This document shows, in pieces, positions 41,595-51,421 of a stretch of DNA of 64,000 bases. Source of the DNA: Methylophilales bacterium HTCC2181 (GTDB taxonomy: Bacteria > Pseudomonadota > Gammaproteobacteria > Burkholderiales > Methylophilaceae). Position numbers and translations under genes: made by a program. Positions within the stretch are counted from its first letter, which is position 1; each line of letters opens with the position of its first letter. The stretch covers positions 682,001 through 746,000 of the forward strand of contig AAUX01000001.1 of assembly GCA_000168995.1 (NCBI GenBank), read 5' to 3'. The notes under the pieces were generated by a model that saw only the letters and a program-made list of their open reading frames with translations, was not told the DNA's origin and made no database searches.

Positions 41595-43304
41595 ATGACC
41601 CTTCGACTTAGACTAAATATCTTAATATCAATCATTATGATGATGTTTACGATTGTGTTGAGTATTGTTTTAATTCTCGCCTCCAAACAATCTATTGAAG
41701 AGGGTGTGGAGGGAGCAAATAAAGTGACGTTGCAATTGCTGGACTCTGTAATTATGAGCTCGGTCCAAAATCCAGAATGGGGAGATACCCATTTAGTTAT
41801 GCAGAGATTTCTAGAGGACCTTGGTCATGTAAGAAGTAATAGAATATCTTTATATGACCTGCAAGGCACTTTACTTTATAAGTCACCACCCAGTACATAT
41901 CGATTAAATACAAATCCTCCAAATTGGTTCATTAAGTTTTTAGCCCCACCAAATAACGTAAATACGCGGTTAATACGATTTGGAAGATTAATTGTTGAAA
42001 CTAATCCTATAGGAACAATTAAGGAGGCTTGGGTTGAGATGAGCAGATTATTCTTTATTACTATAGTTTTTCTTATAGCGCTTAATATCTTTGTATATTT
42101 TCTTTTAGGCCGATGGCTGCAACCAATCAATCCTATGTTAAAAGCTATTGAAAAGATGGGAAAGGGAAAGCTGAGCATCAGACTACCTCAGTTTAAATTA
42201 CCTGAATTTAATTCTATATCAACCAATTTTAATCGAATGGGGGAGTCTCTTGAGTTAAGCATTAAAGAGAATCAAACGCTTGCATCCATTGCAGAACAGA
42301 CTGCTGATGCAATTATCATGCAAGACAAAGATAATAAAATATCTTTTTGGAATCATTCAGCTGAATTGATGTTTGGGTTTAATAGGGCTGATGCTCTTGG
42401 TAGACCTATTGATATAATTTTCCCAAAAGACCGTAAAAAAAATCATACAGAAACTTTTTTAAGTGGGGTACGCGGTAAAGGACTGTCAAATTTTGAAGCT
42501 CAAGGAGTTACCAAAAAAGCAAATTTAATAGATATTTCGATATCCTCTTCTTCGCTAAAAGATCAAAAAACCAAGAGATTTATTGGAAATATATTAAGCA
42601 TTAGGGATATTTCAGAAAAAATAATTGCCGAACAATCACAAAAAGAATTAAGAAGAAACAGAGAATTAACTGCAATTATTCAAGGTCATATTGAGGACGA
42701 ACGAAGAAGTTTGGCAAGAGAGCTGCATGATGAGCTAGGGCAATACGTTTCTGCGGTTAAGATTTTTGCTCAAAATATAATTAATCGCTCTAAAGGTAAA
42801 GATAAAAATATTGAGGAAAGTGCATTATCGGTTACCTCGGCCGCCAATCAGATATATGATGGTATGCATAGCATTATAAGGCAGTTAAGACCGGGCTCCT
42901 TAGACAATCTTGGTTTGGCAGAAACTCTTAAGGATATGGTTTCTGGTTGGCGATCTCAACACAGCGCTATTAATATCGATTTATTAGTAGGTGAAAGCTT
43001 GGGGCATCTTGGAGAAGCAATTAGTATTAACGTTTATCGCATAATTCAAGAGGCTATGAATAATTGCTTAAAGCATGCGGAAGCTAAAAATATTTCGATA
43101 AGCTTGGATAACAAGAAAAAGCAATTAGCTCTAGTCTTTAAAGATGATGGCGTGGGTTTTGATACGACATTGCTGGCCAAGACTAAACAATTCGGGTTAA
43201 TTGGCATGCAGGAGAGAGTGAAGTCCTTGAACGGAATTTTTTCTATAAAAAGCAATCCCAATAAAGGTACATTAATTAACATTACTATCCCATTGGATAA
43301 TTAG
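41595..43304 (+). CDS. NarX/DegS-type sensor histidine kinase (HAMP-PAS-HisKA_3)
   Basis: Membrane sensor of 569 residues. Order: membrane helix 1 (about residues 8-28), a ~120-residue periplasmic sensing region, membrane helix 2 (about 150-172), HAMP (to about 225), a PAS domain (about 235-350), HisKA_3 and HATPase. The phosphoacceptor is His378 in ARELHDELGQ. The ATP-binding boxes are VYRIIQEAMNNCLKHA, DDGVGFD and GLIGMQERV. No ligand can be inferred. The cognate LuxR-type regulator follows 7 bases later, and acs is divergent, so acetate or carbon control is a plausible but unproven role. Confidence 0.9.
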   Translation: MTLRLRLNILISIIMMMFTIVLSIVLILASKQSIEEGVEGANKVTLQLLDSVIMSSVQNPEWGDTHLVMQRFLEDLGHVRSNRISLYDLQGTLLYKSPPSTYRLNTNPPNWFIKFLAPPNNVNTRLIRFGRLIVETNPIGTIKEAWVEMSRLFFITIVFLIALNIFVYFLLGRWLQPINPMLKAIEKMGKGKLSIRLPQFKLPEFNSISTNFNRMGESLELSIKENQTLASIAEQTADAIIMQDKDNKISFWNHSAELMFGFNRADALGRPIDIIFPKDRKKNHTETFLSGVRGKGLSNFEAQGVTKKANLIDISISSSSLKDQKTKRFIGNILSIRDISEKIIAEQSQKELRRNRELTAIIQGHIEDERRSLARELHDELGQYVSAVKIFAQNIINRSKGKDKNIEESALSVTSAANQIYDGMHSIIRQLRPGSLDNLGLAETLKDMVSGWRSQHSAINIDLLVGESLGHLGEAISINVYRIIQEAMNNCLKHAEAKNISISLDNKKKQLALVFKDDGVGFDTTLLAKTKQFGLIGMQERVKSLNGIFSIKSNPNKGTLINITIPLDN

Positions 43305-43311
43305 GAGCATT

Positions 43312-43950
43312 ATGAGCAATATGAAAGTTTTACTGGTCGATGATCACTCAGTTGTAAGAATGGGCTTTAAGATGTTAATTGAGTCTGAGAAAGACATGGA
43401 AATTATTGCGGAGGCAGATTCTGGAGAAAATGGCATCAAAGCTTACAAAGAACATACCCCTGATGTAACCGTCATGGATATTACAATGCCAGGGATCGGT
43501 GGCTTGGAAGCAATTGATAGAATTTTAGCTCATGATAAAAATGCCAAAATTCTAGTGCTATCTGCACATGAAGATTCGGTTCATCCTAAGCGAGCACTCA
43601 ATGCTGGAGCCTTGGGTTACCTTACCAAGAGAAGTGCTGCTGAAGAATTAATCAAGGCTATTCGAACTGTCAGTAAAGGCACAAAGTATTTAGAGTCGAC
43701 AATAGCCCAACAAATGGCAATCACGCAACTTTCGGGAGAAAATAACCCTGTAGAAGTTTTATCTGACAGAGAGTTTGAGGTGTTTATGGCGCTCGCAAAG
43801 GGAAGGAGTACCAATGAAATTGCAGAAACTATTTGTCTTAGCCCAAGAACGGTTGGGACCCACCTTTACAATATTAAACAAAAGCTCAATGCTAGCAATT
43901 CAGCTGAGATAGCTTTGATAGCGATCCGTTCCGGCTTACTTGAGCCTTGA
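43312..43950 (+). CDS. LuxR/NarL-family response regulator
   Basis: A 212-residue regulator. Receiver residues Asp10, Asp11 and phosphoacceptor Asp56 (VMDITMPG) are present, along with YLTKRS with the conserved lysine. A C-terminal LuxR-type helix-turn-helix (LSDREFEVFMALAKGRSTNEIAE) follows. It is paired with the HisKA_3 kinase just upstream. It resembles UvrY/GacA and other NarL-type regulators, but the C-terminal helix does not identify a specific regulon. Its end overlaps the convergent EamA transporter by 15 bases. The palindrome near acs is a candidate target. Confidence 0.92.
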   Translation: MSNMKVLLVDDHSVVRMGFKMLIESEKDMEIIAEADSGENGIKAYKEHTPDVTVMDITMPGIGGLEAIDRILAHDKNAKILVLSAHEDSVHPKRALNAGALGYLTKRSAAEELIKAIRTVSKGTKYLESTIAQQMAITQLSGENNPVEVLSDREFEVFMALAKGRSTNEIAETICLSPRTVGTHLYNIKQKLNASNSAEIALIAIRSGLLEP

Positions 43951-44802
43951 TGATTTTAACGAAACAAAAAGACCGCTTAAAATAATAATTACTATTCCGA
44001 TAAAGCTGAATACATCAATAGCTTCATTCAAAATAATAAAGCCAAGAAGCGCAGAAAAGATAATCGTTAAATATGACATCCCTGCGTTGCTGAGAGTATT
44101 TCCTACTCGGTATGCTCTTGTTAATGCAATTTGCGCTATTGTGGCGGAAGCACCTAATGTGAATAGAAGAATAAGGTCGGCGGGGTTGGGCACAGTCATA
44201 TCCTGGCCGATCAGAAACACTGAAGATCCTAAAGTAGAAATAAGAGTAAAGTAAAAGACAGTGCGAATATCAGGCTCTCTCAGTTGTCCAAGTTGGGTTA
44301 TATATAAGTAGGCTAATGCAGCACCAAATCCAGAAAGCAGTCCCATAAGTCCTGCAAAAAAACTTTGATCCTGAAATATTGGCTTAAGAATGAAAAAAAC
44401 CCCAATAAATCCAATAAATACTAATGCATAAGTTTTAAGGTTGAGCTTTCTATTAAGTATAAATGGTAGTAAAAGCCCTACAAATAACGGAGAGGTATAA
44501 TTTAGGGAAATAGCCGTCCCTAAAGGCAAATGAGCTATAGCGTAAAAAAATAAAAGTAATGACACAAATCCGGTTAGCGATCGTTTTAAATGCAATGAGA
44601 GGTAGTTAGTTTTAATTTTTATGCGGCTATGTCGCATCATAGTAAAAATAAATATCAAGCTAATACTTGAGCGATAGAAAACAAGTTCTGAGGGGGAAAA
44701 TTGCAGGCTCCCTAGTTTCACAGTCAAGCCCATGATGGAAAAGAAAAAGGTAGCCATTAGCATCCAAAAGACACCTTTTTGTAGTTTGGGCATATTTAAC
44801 AA
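43936..44802 (-). CDS. EamA/DMT-family membrane transporter
   Basis: A 288-residue inner-membrane protein with about ten hydrophobic helices arranged as two EamA repeats. Family signs include PLGTAISLNYTSPLFVGLL at the end of repeat 1 and the matching LSNAGMSYLTIIFSALLGF in repeat 2. DMT proteins of this type usually export amino acids or other metabolites; the substrate cannot be read here. ATG 44802 is used, and ATG 44793 is an alternative. It stands alone and converges on the response regulator gene. Confidence 0.85.
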   Translation of the reverse strand: MLNMPKLQKGVFWMLMATFFFSIMGLTVKLGSLQFSPSELVFYRSSISLIFIFTMMRHSRIKIKTNYLSLHLKRSLTGFVSLLLFFYAIAHLPLGTAISLNYTSPLFVGLLLPFILNRKLNLKTYALVFIGFIGVFFILKPIFQDQSFFAGLMGLLSGFGAALAYLYITQLGQLREPDIRTVFYFTLISTLGSSVFLIGQDMTVPNPADLILLFTLGASATIAQIALTRAYRVGNTLSNAGMSYLTIIFSALLGFIILNEAIDVFSFIGIVIIILSGLFVSLKSSRLK

Positions 44803-44901
44803 ATTAAATGGATTGGGAGTATATTAATCAAATAAGTTTCAGTATAATTGTTTCTTTGAAATTTAATAACAATAACTTTAATTATAAGGATCCAGATTAA
44901 A

Positions 44902-45483
44902 ATGAAAAATCCATTAGATTCAATAAAAGGAACTATTGTAGCGGGAGTTGTCCTTTCGGCAATTATTCTCTATGCACTTGCATCAAGCGGAAGTAGTGCT
45001 TACATGGGATTAGTCAGATTCTTTCATGTTATCGCAGGCGTTGCATGGATTGGCTTATTGTACTATTTTAATTTCGTCCAAGTTCCTGCATTAAAAGCCG
45101 CTGCGGCCGATGGAACTGCTGCTGGGATTACTAAACATGTAGCACCCTTAGCTTTGCTTTGGTTCAGATGGGCTGCCCTAGCAACTTGGTTAGCAGGAGC
45201 TGCATTGCTGGGCGGAAATTTCACAGCTGCATTTTTGCTTCAAGGAGGATACGTTGCTATTGGCCTTGGGTCATGGCTAGGTACAATTATGCTATTTAAT
45301 GTTTGGGGTCTAATTTGGCCAAACCAACAAAAAATACTTGGAATGAAAAAAGCAACGGATGAAGAAAAAGTATCAGCAAGAAGGATTGCTCTTTTAGCTT
45401 CCAGAACTAATACCTTGCTTTCAATCCCAATGTTACTTTTAATGACCAACGGCTTATCACACCGAGCTTTGCTTGGGCTGTAA
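44902..45483 (+). CDS. PuuD-like (urate hydroxylase N-domain) membrane protein
   Basis: A 193-residue integral membrane protein with about five helices. RFFHVIAGVAWIG (His42), NVWGLIWPNQQKIL and the C-terminal ASRTNTLLSIPMLLLM with LSHR match the membrane domain of PuuD-type urate hydroxylases (Urate_ox_N family). The cytochrome c domain of full PuuD enzymes is missing, and no purine-catabolism gene is nearby. Enzymatic activity is therefore doubtful. It is a single-gene unit with a good SD (AAGGA 44887-44891), a TATAAT (44843-44848) upstream and a strong terminator downstream. Confidence 0.65.
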   Translation: MKNPLDSIKGTIVAGVVLSAIILYALASSGSSAYMGLVRFFHVIAGVAWIGLLYYFNFVQVPALKAAAADGTAAGITKHVAPLALLWFRWAALATWLAGAALLGGNFTAAFLLQGGYVAIGLGSWLGTIMLFNVWGLIWPNQQKILGMKKATDEEKVSARRIALLASRTNTLLSIPMLLLMTNGLSHRALLGL

Positions 45484-45501
45484 GCTTAACTAAAGCATAC
45501 T

Positions 45502-45527
45502 ACGGCGGCTTTGGCCGCCGTTTTTGT
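45502..45527 (+). terminator. Intrinsic terminator after the PuuD-like gene
   Basis: A GC-rich 7-bp stem (CGGCGGC 45503-45509, GCCGCCG 45514-45520) with a 4-base loop can be extended by one A-T pair and is followed by TTTTTGTTT. It ends 8 bases before the argD ATG. This is the most GC-rich hairpin in the window. Confidence 0.9.
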
Positions 45528-45534
45528 TTCTATT

Positions 45535-46734
45535 ATGAATTTATTAAAGAATAACTTATTAAATACCTACAAAAGGCTCCCAGTTTCATTTGAAAGAGGT
45601 GAGGGTGTTTGGCTGTTCGATCAATTTGGGAATAAGTATCTCGATGGGTTATCAGGAGTTGCAGTAAACACGCTTGGACATAATCATCCGTCGATAGTCA
45701 GCGCAATAAGTGAACAAGCTTCCAAGTTGATACACGTGTCAAACTATTACCATATTCAAGAGCAATGTTTACTTGCGAAAAAAATTACATCCATTTCCGC
45801 TCTCTCGTCAGTATTTTTTTGCAACTCTGGATGCGAGGCAAACGAAGCGGCCATAAAAATAGCAAGACTCCATGGGAACAAAAACCATATTGAAGCTCCA
45901 TCCATAATTGTCATGGATAGCGCTTTTCATGGGAGAACTATGGCAACATTATCCGCCACTGGAAGCAGACGAGCCCAGGCTGGGTTCGAGCCCTTAATGT
46001 CGGGATTCATCAGAGTTCCATATGATGATATAGATGCAATAAAAAAAATAGCTTCTCAGAAAAATAATGTTTCAGCCATTCTGGTCGAACCAATTCAAGG
46101 TGAGGGCGGAATTAATATCCCTCAAGATTTAGGCGGCTATTTATCGTCTTTAAGAGAGATTTGCGACGATAATAACTGGCTTCTTATGTTAGACGAAGTG
46201 CAATGTGGCATTGGCCGAACAGGTGAGTGGTTTGCTTTTCAGCACAGTAAAATTAAGCCTGATGTGATGACCTTAGCTAAAGGTTTAGGATCCGGCATTC
46301 CTATAGGAGCCTGTGTAGTTAATGATAAAGCCGGTAATTTAATGCAGCCAGGAAAGCATGGATCTACCTTCGGCGGAAATCCATTGGCGTGTATTGTCGG
46401 ATTAACAACGTTAGATGTTATGAAGAAGGACGACTTGCTTAGCAATGCTATTCTCCAAGGTGACATTATTGTCAGCAGACTTAAAGCAATCGTTGGTGAA
46501 CACAAAGGTATTAAATCCATAAGATATAAAGGGCTTATGATAGGTGTTGAGCTTGCAATGCCTTGTGTGGATTTAATTGAAATAGCCTTGCAAAATAAAT
46601 TGCTCATTAATGTGACTGCAGACAATGTAATTAGATTGCTACCGTCGCTGATTATTAACGAAAAAGAATCGACCCTGTTGGCAACTAGGCTGGGTGATTT
46701 AATATTAAATTTTTTAGAGAAAAATGATAAATGA
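45535..46734 (+). CDS. argD: Acetylornithine aminotransferase
   Basis: PLP enzyme of arginine synthesis (N-acetylglutamate semialdehyde to N-acetylornithine), often also acting in lysine synthesis. FERGEGVWL and LGHNHP at the N-terminus, LLMLDEVQCGIGRTG, and TLAKGLGSG with the PLP lysine identify it. ATG 45535 (399 residues) is the only reasonable start. The region from 45511 lies inside a terminator hairpin and codes for nothing family-like. No SD precedes the ATG. The stop overlaps argF by 4 bases. Confidence 0.95.
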   Translation: MNLLKNNLLNTYKRLPVSFERGEGVWLFDQFGNKYLDGLSGVAVNTLGHNHPSIVSAISEQASKLIHVSNYYHIQEQCLLAKKITSISALSSVFFCNSGCEANEAAIKIARLHGNKNHIEAPSIIVMDSAFHGRTMATLSATGSRRAQAGFEPLMSGFIRVPYDDIDAIKKIASQKNNVSAILVEPIQGEGGINIPQDLGGYLSSLREICDDNNWLLMLDEVQCGIGRTGEWFAFQHSKIKPDVMTLAKGLGSGIPIGACVVNDKAGNLMQPGKHGSTFGGNPLACIVGLTTLDVMKKDDLLSNAILQGDIIVSRLKAIVGEHKGIKSIRYKGLMIGVELAMPCVDLIEIALQNKLLINVTADNVIRLLPSLIINEKESTLLATRLGDLILNFLEKNDK

Positions 46735-47645
46735 CTATAAAGCACTTTCTAAAGTTTAATGATTTGAGTGCATCAGAAATAGAATCTATTTTTGATAAGG
46801 CCAAATGGATTAAATCAAAATACAAAGCATATGATAAGTACTGGCCCTTAGAAGATCGAACCTTGGTGATGATCTTTGAGAAAGCAAGCACAAGGACGCG
46901 CCTTTCATTTGAGTCGGGCATGCACCAGTTAGGTGGAGCAGCTATCTATTTAAATACTAGAGATTCACAATTGGGAAGAGGGGAACCTGTAGAGGATGCA
47001 GCTCAAGTGATATCTAGAATGTGTGATGTGGTAATGATCAGAACGTTTGAGCAGGATATTATTGAGAGATTTGCCCGTAACTCAAGAGTACCAGTAATTA
47101 ATGGCCTTACGAACGAATATCATCCATGTCAAATTTTGGCCGATATTTTTACTTTTATTGAAAAGAGAGGGTCAATCAAAGGCAAAACAGTGGCTTGGAT
47201 TGGAGACTCGAATAATGTTTGTAATACATGGCTTCAGGCAGCTGAATTACTCGACTTCAACGTTCATGTTTCAACACCAAAAGGATATGAGGTGGAGTTA
47301 GAAAGAGCAGGATTATACAGTGATGATCATTTTGAGCAATTTGACGATCCAATGGATGCAGCTAAGGGAGCTGATATAGTGACAACTGATGTTTGGACCA
47401 GCATGGGTTTCGAAAGTGAAAAGAAAGAAAGAATTAAGGATTTTGCTGACTGGCAAGTTGATACAGATATGATGAAGTTAGCAAATAAAGATGCGCTCTT
47501 TATGCATTGTCTTCCTGCACATAGGGGTGAAGAAGTAACCTCTGAAGTCATCGACGGATCGCAAAGTGTTGTCTGGGAAGAGGCGGAAAATAGGCTGCAT
47601 GTTCAAAAAGCATTATTAGAATATTTATTACTAGGAAGTAAATAG
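46731..47645 (+). CDS. argF: Ornithine carbamoyltransferase
   Basis: Makes citrulline from ornithine and carbamoyl phosphate. The carbamoyl phosphate loop STRTRLSFE, the HPCQ motif and the ornithine-binding HCLPAHRGEEVT are intact. The length of 304 residues is typical of the trimeric anabolic enzyme. Overlaps argD by 4 bases and argG starts at the next base after its stop, so argDFG form a tight operon covering late arginine synthesis; argH is not in the window. Confidence 0.97.
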   Translation: MTIKHFLKFNDLSASEIESIFDKAKWIKSKYKAYDKYWPLEDRTLVMIFEKASTRTRLSFESGMHQLGGAAIYLNTRDSQLGRGEPVEDAAQVISRMCDVVMIRTFEQDIIERFARNSRVPVINGLTNEYHPCQILADIFTFIEKRGSIKGKTVAWIGDSNNVCNTWLQAAELLDFNVHVSTPKGYEVELERAGLYSDDHFEQFDDPMDAAKGADIVTTDVWTSMGFESEKKERIKDFADWQVDTDMMKLANKDALFMHCLPAHRGEEVTSEVIDGSQSVVWEEAENRLHVQKALLEYLLLGSK

Positions 47646-48863
47646 ATGATAAAAGACGTAAATAAAATAGTTTTGGCCTACTCAGGTGGGCTAGACACTT
47701 CTGTAATCTTGAAATGGCTTCAGCAGGAATATAATTGTGAGGTGGTTACCTTTACAGCTGATCTTGGGCAAAAAGAGGAGATAGAGCCAGCCAGAGCAAA
47801 AGCCACATCGGCAGGAGTTAAGGAAATATTTATTGAAGATCTTCGAGAGGAATTTGTAAGAGATTATGTGTTTCCAATGTTTAGAGCCAACGCAATATAT
47901 GAAGGTGAATATTTACTAGGCACATCAATCGCAAGACCTTTAATTGCAAAAAGATTAGTTGAGATAGCTCATCAAACTGGAAGCAATACAATTTCGCACG
48001 GCGCAACAGGCAAGGGTAACGATCAAGTCAGGTTTGAGCTGGGAGCATATGCAATCAACCCTGACATAAAAGTAATTGCGCCATGGAGGGAATGGGACCT
48101 CTTAAGCAGAGAAAAACTTTTAAAATTTGCTGAGAGCAATAACATACCTGTTGAAATGAAGCATAAGCAGGGTGGAAGTCCTTATAGTATGGATGCGAAC
48201 CTTCTTCATATTTCTTATGAAGGAAGGCATTTGGAAGACCCTAAGAGTGCACCAGAAGAATCGATGTGGAGATGGACATCAAGCCCACAAGATGCTCCAG
48301 ATGAGGCTGAAGAGATCACTATCGGTTATGATATGGGCGATCCAGTAAGTTTAGATGGGAAAATGCTGCCTCCCCATGAGATCTTAGAAAAGCTAAATGA
48401 GCTTGGGGGTAAACATGGTATTGGAAGATTAGACTTGGTTGAGAACAGATATGTCGGTATGAAAGCCAGAGGGTGTTATGAAACGCCAGGGGGATCAATA
48501 CTGTTAAAAGCTCATAGAGCTATTGAGTCACTTACTTTAGACAGAGAAGTGGCGCATTTGAAAGATGAGCTAATGCCTAGGTATGCGTCAATAATTTACA
48601 ATGGCTACTGGTGGAGCCCAGAAAGATTAGCAATGCAGGCATTGATCGATCATACCCAATTAAATGTTAAAGGCTGGGTTAAATTAAGTTTTTATAAAGG
48701 TAATATTACCGTCCTTGGAAGAGATAGCGACACCTCGCTTTTTGATCCGGAGATTGCAACGTTTGAAGATGACGATGGTGCTTTTGATCATAAGGATGCT
48801 GCTGGCTTTATCAAACTTAATGCATTGAGACTTCGAATTGCTAACAAAAGAAATAATTCATAA
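47646..48863 (+). CDS. argG: Argininosuccinate synthase
   Basis: ATP-dependent joining of citrulline and aspartate. The PP-loop [14 protein letters not shown] is at residues 11-24, and [15 protein letters not shown] near residue 118 is the citrulline/aspartate site. The length of 405 residues is the standard class. It starts at the base after the argF stop. yajQ begins 11 bases after its end and could be co-transcribed. Confidence 0.97.
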   Translation: MIKDVNKIVLAYSGGLDTSVILKWLQQEYNCEVVTFTADLGQKEEIEPARAKATSAGVKEIFIEDLREEFVRDYVFPMFRANAIYEGEYLLGTSIARPLIAKRLVEIAHQTGSNTISHGATGKGNDQVRFELGAYAINPDIKVIAPWREWDLLSREKLLKFAESNNIPVEMKHKQGGSPYSMDANLLHISYEGRHLEDPKSAPEESMWRWTSSPQDAPDEAEEITIGYDMGDPVSLDGKMLPPHEILEKLNELGGKHGIGRLDLVENRYVGMKARGCYETPGGSILLKAHRAIESLTLDREVAHLKDELMPRYASIIYNGYWWSPERLAMQALIDHTQLNVKGWVKLSFYKGNITVLGRDSDTSLFDPEIATFEDDDGAFDHKDAAGFIKLNALRLRIANKRNNS

Positions 48864-48874
48864 GGAAAAAAATT

Positions 48875-49369
48875 ATGCCCTCATTTGATATTACCTCTAA
48901 AGCCAATATAGAAAATATTAAAAATGCGATTGATGTATCTATGCGAATGGTTAACAACCGTTATGACTTTAAAGGAACAAGCGCTAAGTTAGAGCTGTAT
49001 GAAAAAGATATGAAAATCACCCTTAATGGTGATTCTGAGTTCCAGATCAACCAGTTAAAAGATATCCTTTTTCCTTCTATGGAAAAAAAAGAGCCGGACA
49101 GCTCAAAAAGAATGGAGTCAAAAAACATAGAGTCAGTATCAGGAAATAAGTCAAAACAAGACCTTATTATCAAAAGTGGAATTGATATTGATCTTGCAAA
49201 AGAAATTATTAAAACAATAAAAGAATCTAAGATCAAAGTTCAAAGTAGCATTCAGGGAGATGAATTAAGGATTGTTGGTGCAAAGAGGGATGTGCTTCAG
49301 GAATGTATAAGCTTAGTAAAGGCAACACACAATAAATTTCCTTTGAATTTTGGTAACTTTAGAGATTAA
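48875..49369 (+). CDS. yajQ: YajQ family nucleotide-binding protein
   Basis: A 164-residue two-domain protein of the UPF0234/YajQ family. The N-terminal MPSFDITSK and NRYDFKGT and the C-terminal [20 protein letters not shown] are family signatures. Homologues bind nucleotides, and a Xanthomonas/Pseudomonas member binds cyclic di-GMP. The role here is unassigned. It lies between argG and leuC with gaps of 11 and 7 bases, suggesting one long amino-acid biosynthesis transcript. Confidence 0.92.
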   Translation: MPSFDITSKANIENIKNAIDVSMRMVNNRYDFKGTSAKLELYEKDMKITLNGDSEFQINQLKDILFPSMEKKEPDSSKRMESKNIESVSGNKSKQDLIIKSGIDIDLAKEIIKTIKESKIKVQSSIQGDELRIVGAKRDVLQECISLVKATHNKFPLNFGNFRD

Positions 49370-49376
49370 AAAAATA

Positions 49377-50777
49377 ATGGCAACAACATTGTATGAAAAA
49401 ATATTTAATAGGCATGTGGTCCGAGAAGATAACGATACCTATTTAATATACATAGATCGTCATCTGATTCATGAGGTAACCAGCCCTCAAGCATTTGAAG
49501 GTCTCAGGCTTGCAAACAGACCCATATGGCGCGCCAATTCTATTTTGGCTGTACCTGATCACAATGTACCCACTACTGATAGAAAAAAGGGGATTCTAGA
49601 CCCTATATCAAAAATTCAAGTAGAAACCTTGGATAATAATTGCGATGCCTATAAATTGACTCAATTTAAAATGGATGATGAGCGACAAGGTATTGTTCAT
49701 GTCATTGGACCGGAACAAGGATCAACTCTTCCCGGTATGACAATCGTTTGTGGAGACTCACATACAAGCACGCACGGGGCATTTGGTGCATTGGCAATGG
49801 GTATTGGAACGTCAGAAGTTGAGCATGTGCTTGCTACGCAATGTTTGATTGTTAGAAAATTTAAAACAATGCAAATTAATGTAAATGGCGTTGTTGGAAA
49901 ACATATTACCGCCAAAGATGTAGCTCTTCATATTATTGGGCAAATCGGTACAGCAGGTGGAACGGGTTATGCAATTGAGTTTTCTGGATCAGCTATTAGA
50001 GGCCTTAGTATGGAAGGTAGAATGACGTTATGTAACATGGCTATTGAAGCTGGGTCAAGAGCAGGTTTAGTGGGCGTTGATTCAAAAACTATAAGCTACT
50101 TAAAAGATCGACCATTTTCACCAAAAGAAGAATTGTGGGAGCAAGCCGTAGAAAGCTGGAAAGAATTAATTTCTGATGAAGGCGCTGCATTTGATAAGGT
50201 AATTAATATGGAAGCTTCGTCAATTGAACCTCAAGTAACATGGGGAACTTCACCAGAAATGGTTTGTGGAATCAATGAAAACATTCCATGTCCAGAAGCA
50301 GAAAAAAAAGAATCTAATCAAAAAGGATATCAGCGTGCACTTGATTACATGGGCCTCAAAGAGAGTATGCCTATCACGGACATAACGCTTGATAAGATTT
50401 TTATTGGGTCCTGCACTAACTCTCGAATCGAAGATTTGAGGGCCGCAGCACAAGTTGTGAAAGCAAAAAAAATTGCTAAGAATATCAAGCTAGCCTTAGT
50501 TGTCCCTGGCTCCGGCTTGGTTAAAGCCCAAGCAGAGAAAGAGGGCTTAGACAAAATTTTCATTGACGCAGGATTTGAATGGCGCGACCCAGGTTGCTCT
50601 ATGTGTTTAGCAATGAATGCAGATCGATTAGAGCGAGGTGAGCGGTGTGCGTCAACTTCAAATAGAAACTTTGAAGGCAGGCAAGGTCAAGGGGGTAGGA
50701 CGCATTTGGTCAGCCCACAAATGGCAGCAGCAGCAGCTATTCATGGAAAATTTATTGATGTGAGGGAGTTAGAGTAA
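49377..50777 (+). CDS. leuC: 3-isopropylmalate dehydratase, large subunit
   Basis: Fe-S subunit of isopropylmalate isomerase in leucine synthesis. The cluster ligands fall in IGSCTNSR and [28 protein letters not shown] is also present. ATG 49377 gives 466 residues starting [10 protein letters not shown], the family start. An in-frame GTG at 49350 lies within yajQ. No leuA is adjacent. leuD begins at the next base after the stop, giving the leuCDB order. Confidence 0.97.
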   Translation: MATTLYEKIFNRHVVREDNDTYLIYIDRHLIHEVTSPQAFEGLRLANRPIWRANSILAVPDHNVPTTDRKKGILDPISKIQVETLDNNCDAYKLTQFKMDDERQGIVHVIGPEQGSTLPGMTIVCGDSHTSTHGAFGALAMGIGTSEVEHVLATQCLIVRKFKTMQINVNGVVGKHITAKDVALHIIGQIGTAGGTGYAIEFSGSAIRGLSMEGRMTLCNMAIEAGSRAGLVGVDSKTISYLKDRPFSPKEELWEQAVESWKELISDEGAAFDKVINMEASSIEPQVTWGTSPEMVCGINENIPCPEAEKKESNQKGYQRALDYMGLKESMPITDITLDKIFIGSCTNSRIEDLRAAAQVVKAKKIAKNIKLALVVPGSGLVKAQAEKEGLDKIFIDAGFEWRDPGCSMCLAMNADRLERGERCASTSNRNFEGRQGQGGRTHLVSPQMAAAAAIHGKFIDVRELE

Positions 50778-51413
50778 ATGCTACCACTCATAAGGCATGA
50801 AGGCGTTGTTATACCTCTCGACAGATCAAATGTAGATACGGATGCAATAATTCCAAAACAATTCCTAAAATCTATTAAAAAATCAGGTTTTGGCCCCAAT
50901 TTATTTGATGAATGGAGATACTTGGATCAAGGGGAGCCGGGGGAAGACTCTACCTTAAGAAAAATAAATCCTGACTTTGTTTTAAATAAGCCACAGTTCG
51001 CAAAAGGAACTATTTTATTGGCCAGAGAGAATTTTGGCTGTGGATCCAGCAGAGAGCATGCGCCCTGGGCTTTGCTTGATTATGGTATTCGCATAATTTT
51101 AGCCCCCAGCTTTGCAGATATTTTTTACGGCAATTGTTTTAAAAATGGAATTCTTCCTATTGCGATAAGCAAAGAGTTGACGAATACCTTTTTTGATAAA
51201 TCCCAAAGCTCACAAGGCCTGAGACTGCTTATTGATCTTGAAAACCAATTTATAATTGACGGTTCGGATAAGCATGATTTTGACATTGACGCATTTAAAA
51301 AATATTGCCTATTAGAGGGCCTTGATGATATCGGGTTAACTTTGAAGCATAGTGTTGATATTAAGAATTTTGAGAATAACTATCATAGCCAATTTCCTTG
51401 GCTAACTAAATAG
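50778..51413 (+). CDS. leuD: 3-isopropylmalate dehydratase, small subunit
   Basis: Swivelling-domain partner of LeuC. The substrate-loop signature [13 protein letters not shown] (residues 18-30) and [15 protein letters not shown] are conserved. The length of 211 residues is normal. It starts immediately after the leuC stop, and leuB follows after 8 bases. Co-expression with LeuC gives the heterodimer. Confidence 0.97.
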   Translation: MLPLIRHEGVVIPLDRSNVDTDAIIPKQFLKSIKKSGFGPNLFDEWRYLDQGEPGEDSTLRKINPDFVLNKPQFAKGTILLARENFGCGSSREHAPWALLDYGIRIILAPSFADIFYGNCFKNGILPIAISKELTNTFFDKSQSSQGLRLLIDLENQFIIDGSDKHDFDIDAFKKYCLLEGLDDIGLTLKHSVDIKNFENNYHSQFPWLTK

Positions 51414-51421
51414 GAAGCCTT

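Noticed and set aside
45511-45534. Upstream extension of argD from 45511
   Set aside because: The extension is encoded by the terminator hairpin and has no homology to ArgD N-termini.
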